43,832 bases of DNA from Micromonospora noduli (GTDB lineage: Bacteria > Actinomycetota > Actinomycetes > Mycobacteriales > Micromonosporaceae). Below are positions 1 to 6,279 of the stretch, piece after piece (positions within the stretch are counted from its first letter, which is position 1; every line of letters begins with the position of its first letter). The stretch covers positions 1 to 43,832 of the forward strand of contig NZ_PYAK01000052.1 of NCBI RefSeq assembly GCF_003264365.1, in the 5' to 3' direction. Made by a program: the position numbers and the translations under genes. The notes under the pieces are model-generated. The model was not told where the DNA came from, did no database searches, and saw only the letters and a program-made list of their open reading frames with translations.

Positions 1-2602
1 CGCCCGGCCGGGCTGCCGCTCCGGTACGCGCACCGCGCCCCGCCGCCGCCGCGCGAGCCGCGGCGATGGCGCTGCTCACCGGCGCACCACCGGCTGTCGC
101 CGGCTGCCGGGCCGCCGGTGTCGGGTTACCCCGCCCGCTCGGCTTACCGCCACCGGCCGCTGACCCGGAACCGCCTGCTCCGGTGCCGTTCGCGCCACCG
201 CCGTTGGTGCCACCACCGTTGATGCCGCTGCCGTTCGCGCCGCTCGGCGCCGGAGCGGAGTGGGAGTTCGACTCGTTTCCGGCCGACGCGCCGCCAGGTC
301 GGGCGGCCTCCGGCCAGTCCTCGTCATCCGTAGCCTCGGCGGCGAGAGCGCCGCCGCCGGGGCGGGCCGCCGCCGGCCAGTCGCCGTCGTCGTCCGTCGC
401 CGGGGCGGAGGGCGCTGCGCCCTGCCCACCAGCACCGTGACCAGCGGAACCCGCACCGACACCGCCACGTGAAGCCGAGCCGGCAGCGCCGGTCGGGTTC
501 GCGTCGGTAGGCGAGGCGTTCGTCGGACCGGCGGCGGTCGGGGCGTCGGGTCCCACAGTCCCCGGCCCGGCTGCGTTCGCACCTGGCGCTGCGTTCGAGC
601 CAGGCGCGCGGTTCGTGCTTGGCCCGGCTGGCGGCGCGCTCGTCGGGCCGGGGGCAGTCGGGGTCGCGGCGTTCGTCGCGGCGGCGGGCGTGTCCGACGT
701 GGCTGGCGGCGCGGCGGGGCGGGCCGGTGCGGTCTGCTGGGTGCGCGGTGAGCCGGACAACGACACGCCACCGCGCTCGCCGGCCACCTCGCAGCGGATC
801 TGCCAGCGCCCGCCCAACTCCTCGTACAGCGCGTCGGTGAGCACCGCCGCGTGGTCGGCCATCATCTTGGCCAGCACTGTGGACTTCACCGTCAGCACCA
901 GCATGTCGCCGTCGAGTTCGCGGACGACCGCGTCGCGCATCAGGGCGGCGATCCGCTTGTTGGTCCGGTTGACCTTGCCGACCACGTCGGGCCAGACGCG
1001 GCGGACCGCTACCGCGTCCAGCGCGGCGGCCGGTGCTCCGGGTCGGGGCGGCGCGGGCGTGGCCGGGTCGGGAAGCACCGCCGACGGTGGCACCACGCGA
1101 CGCGGGGCCGGCCCGGCGGGCGAGACGGGTACGGCCTGGTCAGCGGGGGCCGACCCGGTCGACGCGCCGGGGGAAGCCGGGATCGGCGAGTCGGCCGCCG
1201 AGGCGTACGTGGCCGGTGCACCGGAGGTCGGAGCGGGCGCCCGGGTGACCGAAGCAGCCGGGGCGGAAGCGCCCTGGGCCGGGGACGCCGCCTGGTCGAC
1301 AGCCCACGGCGGTGCGGAGGTCGGGGCGTTCGCAGGTGCCGGGGTGGCGGCAGCCGGGACCGGGGTGGCTTGCTGTGGGCGTACCCCTGGGTGGTTGGTC
1401 GGCGCGGAACCGGCGGCGGCCGACGGCGCGTCGGTGCCGCCCACTGTGAGCCGGCGTTCCATCCGCTCCAGGCGCTGGAGCAGGCCGCCGGTGGAGTCGT
1501 CCGCGCCGGGCAGCAGCATCCGGGCGCAGATCAGCTCCAGCAGCAGGCGGGGCGCGGTGGTGCCGCGCATCTCGACCAGCCCGTTGTGCACGATGTCGGC
1601 GCAGCGGGACAGCGTGGCCGAGCCGAGCTGCGAAGCCTGGGCTGCCATCCGCTCGATCTGGTCGGCCGGGCCGTCGATGAGACCCTTCGCGGCGGCGTCC
1701 GGCACCTGCTGGATCACGATCAGGTCGCGGAGCCGCTCCAGCAGGTCGGAGGCGAACCGGCGCATGTCGTGCCCGGCCTCGGCGACCCGGTCGACGGTGG
1801 CGTACGCGGCCGCGCCGTCACCGGCGGCCAGCGCGTCGCACATCTCGTCGATCAGCGCCGAGTCGGTGACCCCGAGCAGCGCGACGGCCCGGGCGTAGCT
1901 GACCCCCTCCGCGCCGGCGCCGGCGATGAGCTGGTCGAGCACCGAGAGGCTGTCCCGCATGCTGCCGCCACCGGCGCGGACCACCAGCGGAAAGACCGCC
2001 GGCTCGACGGCGACGCCCTCGGCCTGGGTGAGCTGCTCCAGGTACGGGCGGACCACCTTCGGCGGAAACAGCCGGAACGGGTAGTGGTGGGTCCGCGACC
2101 GGATCGTGCCGAGGACCTTCTCCGGCTCGGTGGTGGCGAAGATGAACTTGACGTACTCCGGGGGCTCCTCGACCAGCTTGAGCAGGGCGTTGAAGCCCTG
2201 GGTCGAGACCATGTGCGCCTCGTCGATGATGTAGATCTTGAAGCGGCTGCTGGCCGGCGCGAAGAAGGCGCGCTCGCGCAGCTCGCGGGCGTCGTCGACA
2301 CCGCCGTGGCTGGCCGCGTCGATCTCGATCACGTCGATCGAGCCGGCGCCGTCGGCGGCCAGCGAGCGGCAGGAGTCACACTTGCCGCACGGCTCGGGAG
2401 TGGGGCCCTGCTCACAGTTGAGCGAGCGGGCCATGATCCGGGCGCTGGTGGTCTTGCCGCAGCCACGGGGGCCGGAGAAGAGGTAGGCGTGGTTGAGCCG
2501 TCCGCTGCGCAGCGCCTGCGACAGCGGCTCGGTCACGTGCTCCTGACCGATGACCTCAGCGAAGGTACGCGGCCGGTACTTGCGGTAGAGCGCCAGCGTC
2601 AC
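1..2602 (-). CDS. dnaX: DNA polymerase III subunit gamma/tau (3' end outside window)
   Basis: Clamp-loader ATPase subunit of the replicative polymerase. The frame opens at a GTG (2600-2602, minus) giving VTLALYRKYRPRTF, the classic DnaX N-terminus, and stays open to the left edge (867 codons visible). Visible motifs are Walker A GPRGCGKT (residues 44-51), a four-cysteine zinc module (Cys63, 72, 75, 78), the DEAH box (127-130), and the SRT/sensor region. From about residue 390 a Pro/Ala-rich linker begins. A tau-type globular segment follows at about 525-610 (VWPDVVGKVNRTNKRIAALM), then another Pro/Ala/Gly-rich tail containing DWPAAARPGG / DWPEAARPGG repeats. The start is supported by the family N-terminus; upstream lie a palindromic repeat and the SRP RNA. 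No internal frameshift signal was recognised. Identity is certain; only the C-terminus is missing. Confidence 0.97.
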   Translation of the reverse strand, partial: MTLALYRKYRPRTFAEVIGQEHVTEPLSQALRSGRLNHAYLFSGPRGCGKTTSARIMARSLNCEQGPTPEPCGKCDSCRSLAADGAGSIDVIEIDAASHGGVDDARELRERAFFAPASSRFKIYIIDEAHMVSTQGFNALLKLVEEPPEYVKFIFATTEPEKVLGTIRSRTHHYPFRLFPPKVVRPYLEQLTQAEGVAVEPAVFPLVVRAGGGSMRDSLSVLDQLIAGAGAEGVSYARAVALLGVTDSALIDEMCDALAAGDGAAAYATVDRVAEAGHDMRRFASDLLERLRDLIVIQQVPDAAAKGLIDGPADQIERMAAQASQLGSATLSRCADIVHNGLVEMRGTTAPRLLLELICARMLLPGADDSTGGLLQRLERMERRLTVGGTDAPSAAAGSAPTNHPGVRPQQATPVPAAATPAPANAPTSAPPWAVDQAASPAQGASAPAASVTRAPAPTSGAPATYASAADSPIPASPGASTGSAPADQAVPVSPAGPAPRRVVPPSAVLPDPATPAPPRPGAPAAALDAVAVRRVWPDVVGKVNRTNKRIAALMRDAVVRELDGDMLVLTVKSTVLAKMMADHAAVLTDALYEELGGRWQIRCEVAGERGGVSLSGSPRTQQTAPARPAAPPATSDTPAAATNAATPTAPGPTSAPPAGPSTNRAPGSNAAPGANAAGPGTVGPDAPTAAGPTNASPTDANPTGAAGSASRGGVGAGSAGHGAGGQGAAPSAPATDDDGDWPAAARPGGGALAAEATDDEDWPEAARPGGASAGNESNSHSAPAPSGANGSGINGGGTNGGGANGTGAGGSGSAAGGGKPSGRGNPTPAARQPATAGGAPVSSAIAAARAAAAGRGARTGAAARPG

Positions 2603-2689
2603 TCGTCCCGCCTCCTCTCGACCGAGCCATTCTGCGCCGGTCGGGCGCGGGTGACCACCCACCACCCCGGGGCGCCTGGGCCTTCGGGC

Positions 2690-2790
2690 TTGATCGACTC
2701 GGCTATCGGCCTTGATCGACTCGGCTTCCTGGAAACCGCGGTGTCCGCATGGCCGGGACACCGCGACATCACGGATGCCGAGTGGATCAA
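2690..2790. repeat. Imperfect palindromic repeat, family A copy 1
   Basis: The left arm begins TTGATCGACTCGGCTTCC at 2712. The right arm, read on the opposite strand from 2790, begins TTGATCCACTCGGCATCC. Both arms then converge on CGCGGTGTCC, so the 79-bp unit 2712-2790 could fold on itself. A truncated extra left end (TTGATCGACTCGGCT) sits directly upstream at 2690. A second copy with the same arm sequence lies at 20849-20928 and a half copy at 43671-43691. It sits between dnaX and the SRP RNA gene. It is probably a dispersed, non-coding palindrome of the REP/MITE type; no transposase accompanies it. Confidence 0.7.
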
Positions 2791-2808
2791 CCGGCCCACA
2801 GACAAAAA

Positions 2809-2894
2809 GGCCTCCCGTGCACCCGGCAGAGCTCGCTTATCCTTGCTGCCTTCCGGCCCTGGGGAGGTTCACGAGATACCGCCGCACGGGAGGT
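2809..2894 (-). ncRNA. ffs: Signal recognition particle 4.5S RNA
   Basis: On the minus strand a 10-bp closing stem, CCTCCCGTGC (2884-2893) with GCACGGGAGG (2811-2820), encloses the conserved bacterial SRP domain IV. That domain reads CAGGGCCGGAAGGCAGC then AAGGATAAGCG, with its GGAA-type tetraloop and the asymmetric and symmetric loops bound by Ffh. The stem is followed by CCTTTTTG, a natural 3' terminator. Position just upstream of dnaX is common in actinobacteria. The ends are placed from the stem and may be off by a few bases. Confidence 0.93.
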
Positions 2895-2977
2895 GACGCC
2901 CAGCCTACCCGACCGCCCGTCGATCTTCAGGGGGTGGTGGGGTGGCCCGGCCGACACGGGCCTGTATCCTGGCTCGC

Positions 2978-3062
2978 GGAGGATTCGCCTAGAGGCCTAG
3001 GGCGCACGCTTGGAAAGCGTGTTGGGTTTACACCCTCACGAGTTCGAATCTCGTATCCTCCG
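2978..3062 (+). tRNA. tRNA-Ser (anticodon GGA)
   Basis: The acceptor arm GGAGGAT (2978-2984) pairs with ATCCTCC (3055-3061). The anticodon arm ACGCT-TGGAAA-GCGT carries GGA. A long class II variable arm precedes the T arm, which contains GAGTTCGAATCTC. No CCA is encoded. It reads UCC/UCU serine codons. Such tRNA 3' ends are typical integration sites, and the patch after it contains gene debris, but no duplicated tRNA end was found. Confidence 0.96.
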
Positions 3063-3082
3063 CTCGCCTGAGCAGCACGAAC

Positions 3083-3118
3083 GACAGGGCCGGCCCTAAC
3101 GGGGACCGGCCCTGAGTC
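3083..3118 (+). terminator. Hairpin downstream of tRNA-Ser
   Basis: AGGGCCGG (3086-3093) pairs with CCGGCCCT (3106-3113), extended inside by CCC/GGG and outside by GAC/GTC. It lies about 25 bases after the tRNA. No long T run follows, as is usual in high-GC actinobacteria. Likely a terminator. Confidence 0.6.
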
Positions 3119-3133
3119 GTCTGCGCGGTGGCG

Positions 3134-3205
3134 TCAGCCCACCACCTGGACGTGCCCCGCGCCCTGCGCCGAGAACCACCCCTCCCCGAACACCACCTTG
3201 CCGTA
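3134..3205 (-). pseudogene. Possible C-terminal remnant of a lost gene
   Basis: On the minus strand, 23 codons flanked by TGA on both sides read YGKVVFGEGWFSAQ followed by GAGHVQVVG. Every third codon position is G or C and the residue mix is protein-like, while the other frames are not. There is no start codon and no room for a full gene. I read it as the tail of a gene whose body was deleted, next to a tRNA that could host integration. The family was not identified. Length is short, so chance coding character cannot be excluded. Confidence 0.3.
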
Positions 3206-3259
3206 TCACTTCGACCTCCGGAACCTAGCGTGTTCTCGCTTCGCAGCTAGCTGGCGAGG

Positions 3260-3502
3260 TCAGGCGCGGGCGCGGGCCCAGGAGAGGAAGCGGTCGGTCA
3301 GCCGGGCCGGGTCGACGTCGGTGAGGTGTTCGCCGGCCTCTGTTTGCAGCGCCGCCAGGTAGACGGTCAACGCGAGCCGGTCGTGCCGGTATTCGCCGAG
3401 CAGCCGCAGCTTCGCCGCCGAGCAGGGCCAGGCGATGCCGCACTCGGCACAGCGCCAGGTGGGTCGGGTCGGCAGGTGGTTCCGGTGGCGGCGGCGGGGC
3501 AT
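3260..3502 (-). CDS. Small cysteine-containing 'WPC' protein (unknown function)
   Basis: An 80-aa protein starting MPRRRHRNHLPTRPTW. It contains Cys18, Cys21 and Cys27 in C-A-E-C-G-x3-WPC, followed by an EYxxDRLALTVYL helix-rich stretch. The start is the ATG at 3500-3502, preceded by AAGGAG at normal spacing; a longer frame upstream is probably not used. Similar short proteins with WxCxxCxxxWPC occur widely in Micromonospora and Streptomyces. They are often labelled flavin reductase in databases, which this sequence does not support, since there is no flavin-binding fold at this length. It may bind a metal through the cysteines. It is divergent from the DUF5753 regulator at 3700, a frequent neighbour of such genes. 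Confidence 0.72.
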   Translation of the reverse strand: MPRRRHRNHLPTRPTWRCAECGIAWPCSAAKLRLLGEYRHDRLALTVYLAALQTEAGEHLTDVDPARLTDRFLSWARARA

Positions 3503-3659
3503 GGGCGGATCTCCTTCGCGGTGGACGGGGGCCGCCCCGCCTCCCCGTCGGGGCGACCCCGGACTGACGCCGACCGCCGGGCTCCTGCGCCTCCACCGGC
3601 CACGCCGTCTTCTGTGGACCACCCTCGGGAGAGTTACGGGACAGATACACCGCGTAGCG

Positions 3660-3674
3660 ATATGGTTGCCAGAT
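3660..3674. promoter_or_regulatory. Candidate operator upstream of the DUF5753 regulator
   Basis: ATATGG-TTG-CCAGAT is an imperfect dyad (5 of 6 pairs). It lies 25-40 bases upstream of the regulator start, where a promoter -10 would be expected, and overlaps two GATAT direct repeats 14 bases apart. It could be an autoregulatory site; this is inference from position only. Confidence 0.35.
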
Positions 3675-3699
3675 ATTCAGGACATCCAATGGAGGGGCC

Positions 3700-4467
3700 G
3701 TGAACGACGCGCTTCGGGTGGCGCTCAGCGACACCGGGCACACCACCGAATCCCTCGCCGAGACCGTCGGCGTCGACCCGAAGACCGTGGGGCGCTGGTT
3801 GACCGAGGACCGCATCCCGCATCCACGCCACCGGCTGGCGGCCGCGGAGGCGCTGCACAAGGACGTGTCGGACATCTGGCCGGACACTTCAAGACGTCGT
3901 GATCCCATTTGGTTTCGTCCGTGGCAGGAGATCGAGCGCGAGGCGGTGTCGCTTCGCTGGTTCGAGTCGACAGTTCTGCCGGGGTTGCTCCAGACCGAGG
4001 CGTACGCCCGCGCGGTGCTGGGCGACGCGGGCCTGATCCCTCGGGGTGAGATCGAGCGGCATCTCACGGTCCGGCTCGGCCGGCAGGGCATCCTCAAGCG
4101 GGACGACCCGCCGCAGTTCACGGCGGTCGTCGACGAGGCGGTCATCCGCCGTCCGGTGGGCGGCCGGTCGACGATGCGCGAGCAACTGCTGGCCGTGGCG
4201 GCGGCGTGCGTCGAGCCGCACATCCGGGTGCACGTCGTGCCCAGCACGGTCGGCGCCTATGCCGGCCTCAACGGACCTTTCGTGATCGCGCACAGCCACG
4301 ACCACCGGGTCGCCGGCTACCTCGACAACCAACTTCAGGGACAAGTGGCTAGCGACCCCGAGGACATCGCGGCCATGATGGCGGCATGGGAGAACGTGCG
4401 CGGCGAGGCGTTGTCCCACTGGCAGTCGGTCGAACTCATCCAGGAAGTGGCGGAGTCATGGAGCTGA
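3700..4467 (+). CDS. Helix-turn-helix regulator with DUF5753 domain
   Basis: A 255-aa protein. An N-terminal HTH (about residues 5-55, with SLAETVGVDPKTVGRWLTEDR as the helix-turn-helix) is followed by a DUF5753 ligand/partner domain (about 75-250). That domain carries the family signatures FESTVLPGLLQTEAYARAV and the GLNGPFVIA region. The GTG start at 3700 has a strong GGAGGGG upstream. The next gene, encoding a DUF397 protein, overlaps its end by 10 bases. This is the standard actinobacterial pair, described in Streptomyces as toxin-antitoxin-like (Scr1/Scr2) and in other strains as developmental regulators (WhiJ-type). Autoregulation through the dyad at 3660 is plausible. Confidence 0.9.
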   Translation: MNDALRVALSDTGHTTESLAETVGVDPKTVGRWLTEDRIPHPRHRLAAAEALHKDVSDIWPDTSRRRDPIWFRPWQEIEREAVSLRWFESTVLPGLLQTEAYARAVLGDAGLIPRGEIERHLTVRLGRQGILKRDDPPQFTAVVDEAVIRRPVGGRSTMREQLLAVAAACVEPHIRVHVVPSTVGAYAGLNGPFVIAHSHDHRVAGYLDNQLQGQVASDPEDIAAMMAAWENVRGEALSHWQSVELIQEVAESWS

Positions 4468-4649
4468 ACGGCGCCCGGTGGCGCAAGAGCAGCCGCAGCA
4501 GCGGCAACGGCGGCGCCTGCGTCGAGGTCGCCGACAACCTGCCCGGCGTCATCGGCGTACGGGATTCAAAGGACCCGACCGGCCCGGCGCTCGCCTTCGC
4601 GCCCACGGCCTGGCGCGCGTTCGTCACCCAGCTCACCCGGCGCACCTGA
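4458..4649 (+). CDS. DUF397 domain protein (partner of DUF5753 regulator)
   Basis: A 63-aa protein, MELNGARWRKSSRSSGNGG..., a complete DUF397 domain: W-R-K-S-S-x-S, the central CVEVAD and VRDSKDPTGPAL, and the C-terminal AWRAFV. The start is the ATG at 4458-4460, inside the end of the regulator gene, with GGCGGAG just upstream, so the two are translationally coupled. In WhiJ-like systems the DUF397 protein binds or opposes the HTH partner; in Scr1 studies it behaves as the toxin-like member. Direction of effect here is unknown. Confidence 0.9.
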   Translation: MELNGARWRKSSRSSGNGGACVEVADNLPGVIGVRDSKDPTGPALAFAPTAWRAFVTQLTRRT

Positions 4650-4685
4650 CCTGCACCCGGTCACACGCCCACCGCGGCAGGTAGG

Positions 4686-4925
4686 TCAGGAGCCGTCGCG
4701 GAGATCGCCCAGACGCTCCGCCCGGAACGTGATCTCGTCGAAGGTCACGCCGCACCCCTCACCGGTCGGGGACTGGCCAGCGAGGCCGATCCGGTCGCGA
4801 GACGTGTCCGGGTCGAGGAGGAAGACGCGAATCAACTGCCAGGTCTCCCCGTCGACCGAGGCGTGGTACGCGTAGACCCCGTCGATCCGGGAGACCCGCA
4901 GCCACACCGTCGCCCCTGCTCGCCG
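4686..4925 (-). pseudogene. 5'-truncated DUF1349 gene
   Basis: On the minus strand the peptide from VWLRVSRIDGVYAYHAS to FRAERLGDLRDGS is the C-terminal half of a DUF1349 (concanavalin-like beta-sandwich) protein: ...YHASVDGETWQLIRVF..., IGLAGQSPTGEGCGVTFDEITF. Intact members are about 190-200 aa; here homology starts at about position 4920. The frame continues upstream to an ATG at 5033, but those roughly 37 residues do not look like the family. The N-terminal half is missing from the window, so this is a broken gene. The point of truncation lies only about 110 bases before an unrelated plus-strand gene, consistent with a deletion or insertion junction. Confidence 0.7.
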
Positions 4926-5031
4926 GTGCCCCGCTCGTGGGGCGAGACCCCGGTACCGTGCCAGGCACCGACGGGCCGGCATCCCGTCGTACACATGTTC
5001 TATCCACAGGCTGTGGACGACCGGAGGTTTC

Positions 5032-5586
5032 ATGGGTTACCAGCTCAGCGCGGTGGTCGCGGACATCGAACTGCTCCGCGAGCAGACCGCAGAGCTGGAT
5101 CACGCGGTCCTGGGCGAGCTGCGCCAGGATTTCGGGCTGCTGCCGGTCACGCCCCAGTTGGTGGTCGAGCTGACCGGGTCGCTGCCTGATTACGCGACGG
5201 ACGACCGCAGCGCCGAGCATCCGTTCGGCCTGGTGTTGTCGACGGCGCTGGTCGAGGTGCTGACCCGCTGGTCACAGTCGGGGCCGGTGGCCTATCTGGA
5301 GGCGGAGTTCGGTGGCGGAGCCGGCTACCAGTCGGCGGCGGTGTGGCTGGGCGGGGTGCCGTCCTGGGGCCCACGCTTCGACGACGAGTTGGATGGGCCG
5401 CGCGAGCGGTGGCCGATCAACGGTGCCCTGACCCAGCTGGGTGTCGAGCCCGGCACGTGGATCGACCCGTTCGCCGAACTGGGGTTGCACCTGGAGCGGA
5501 ACACCGACGGTTGGCTGGCACACGGGCGGCGTCGACTCAGCGCCGACTACTGGGACGAGCTGGTCGAACAGTGGGAAAACCAGTAA
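5032..5586 (+). CDS. Unknown acidic cytoplasmic protein
   Basis: A 184-aa protein beginning MGYQLSAVVADIELLREQ. The start is well supported by GGAGG immediately upstream (5024-5028). It has no signal peptide or membrane segment, is acidic and rich in Trp/Leu, and contains a Gly-rich stretch FGGGAGYQSAAVW in the middle. The size, acidity and N-terminal MGYxL resemble small actinobacterial hypothetical and immunity-like proteins, but I cannot assign a family. It stands between a broken DUF1349 gene and a secreted unknown, in the accessory patch after tRNA-Ser. Confidence 0.75.
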   Translation: MGYQLSAVVADIELLREQTAELDHAVLGELRQDFGLLPVTPQLVVELTGSLPDYATDDRSAEHPFGLVLSTALVEVLTRWSQSGPVAYLEAEFGGGAGYQSAAVWLGGVPSWGPRFDDELDGPRERWPINGALTQLGVEPGTWIDPFAELGLHLERNTDGWLAHGRRRLSADYWDELVEQWENQ

Positions 5587-5643
5587 TCCGGCGTTCGGCA
5601 GCAACCTGAACGCTCCCGTTCCGTTGGGGGACTGGGGGATTCC

Positions 5644-6174
5644 ATGAAATTGCGACAATTTGCATTTATCGCCACACTGCTGACGGCTGCCTCGATCGCG
5701 GGCAGCGGCGTACCACCAACCGGGTCGATCCCGAACGGCCGGCCCGCCGGCAACGTGGAAATCATTGACCTGAACGGCCTGCGCAACATCGAGTTCGGTG
5801 CCACCGAGGACGAGCTGACCCGACGCGGCATCCTGCGTACCAGCCTGGACGCCTGCGGGCCGATGCTCGCCGGCCACGACACGGTCAGCCCGGTCTTCAT
5901 GGAAGACAAGCTCGTGCTGCTCTGGGTCGGCGACCCGATGCGGACACCGGAGGGCATAGCGGCAGGCTCACCCGTCGATGAGGTCTGGGACCGCTACCCG
6001 GAGGTCAGCCGGTTGCGCGCTCCACAGGGGACGCGTCGCCTCGACGGGTTGCTCGCCCGCAGCGGCGACCGCGCGTACCTGTTCCTGCACGACGGGCGCA
6101 CGGTCCGAAAAACCATCGCCGGGTACGCGGACTGGGCCCGCCGCCTCTTCGACGAGGGCGTCGGCCCCTGCTGA
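5644..6174 (+). CDS. Secreted protein of unknown function
   Basis: A 176-aa protein with an N-terminal signal sequence (MKLRQFAFIATLLTAASIAGSG, about residues 1-22). The mature part includes IDLNGLRNIEFGATEDEL, a pattern found at the start of many small secreted actinobacterial proteins that have one compact domain. Two cysteines are visible (Cys72 in LDACGP and the penultimate-region Cys at the extreme C-terminus), which could form a disulphide. The start ATG at 5644 follows GGGGGATTCC. The first 30 bases are unusually AT-rich for this genome, which should help initiation. Function is unknown. Confidence 0.75.
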   Translation: MKLRQFAFIATLLTAASIAGSGVPPTGSIPNGRPAGNVEIIDLNGLRNIEFGATEDELTRRGILRTSLDACGPMLAGHDTVSPVFMEDKLVLLWVGDPMRTPEGIAAGSPVDEVWDRYPEVSRLRAPQGTRRLDGLLARSGDRAYLFLHDGRTVRKTIAGYADWARRLFDEGVGPC

Positions 6175-6279
6175 AGCGCCGTTCAGCTGGTGCCCGACAA
6201 GCCGATTGTTGGTCATCGAGCTTCGTGAAATTATGCCTCCGCTCGCGCAGATCGCGCGACTCTAGCGGGGGAGCCAAGC

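Noticed and set aside
1..2602. Programmed frameshift producing a short gamma form of DnaX
   Set aside because: No slippery A-rich heptamer with a following hairpin was seen in the linker region; the gene reads straight through.
2590..3062. attB-type duplication of the tRNA-Ser 3' end
   Set aside because: The T-arm/acceptor sequence of the tRNA was looked for in the following region and no copy was seen by eye.
3326..5031. Prophage or CRISPR elements in the accessory patch
   Set aside because: No repeat-spacer array, integrase, terminase or phage structural motif is present.
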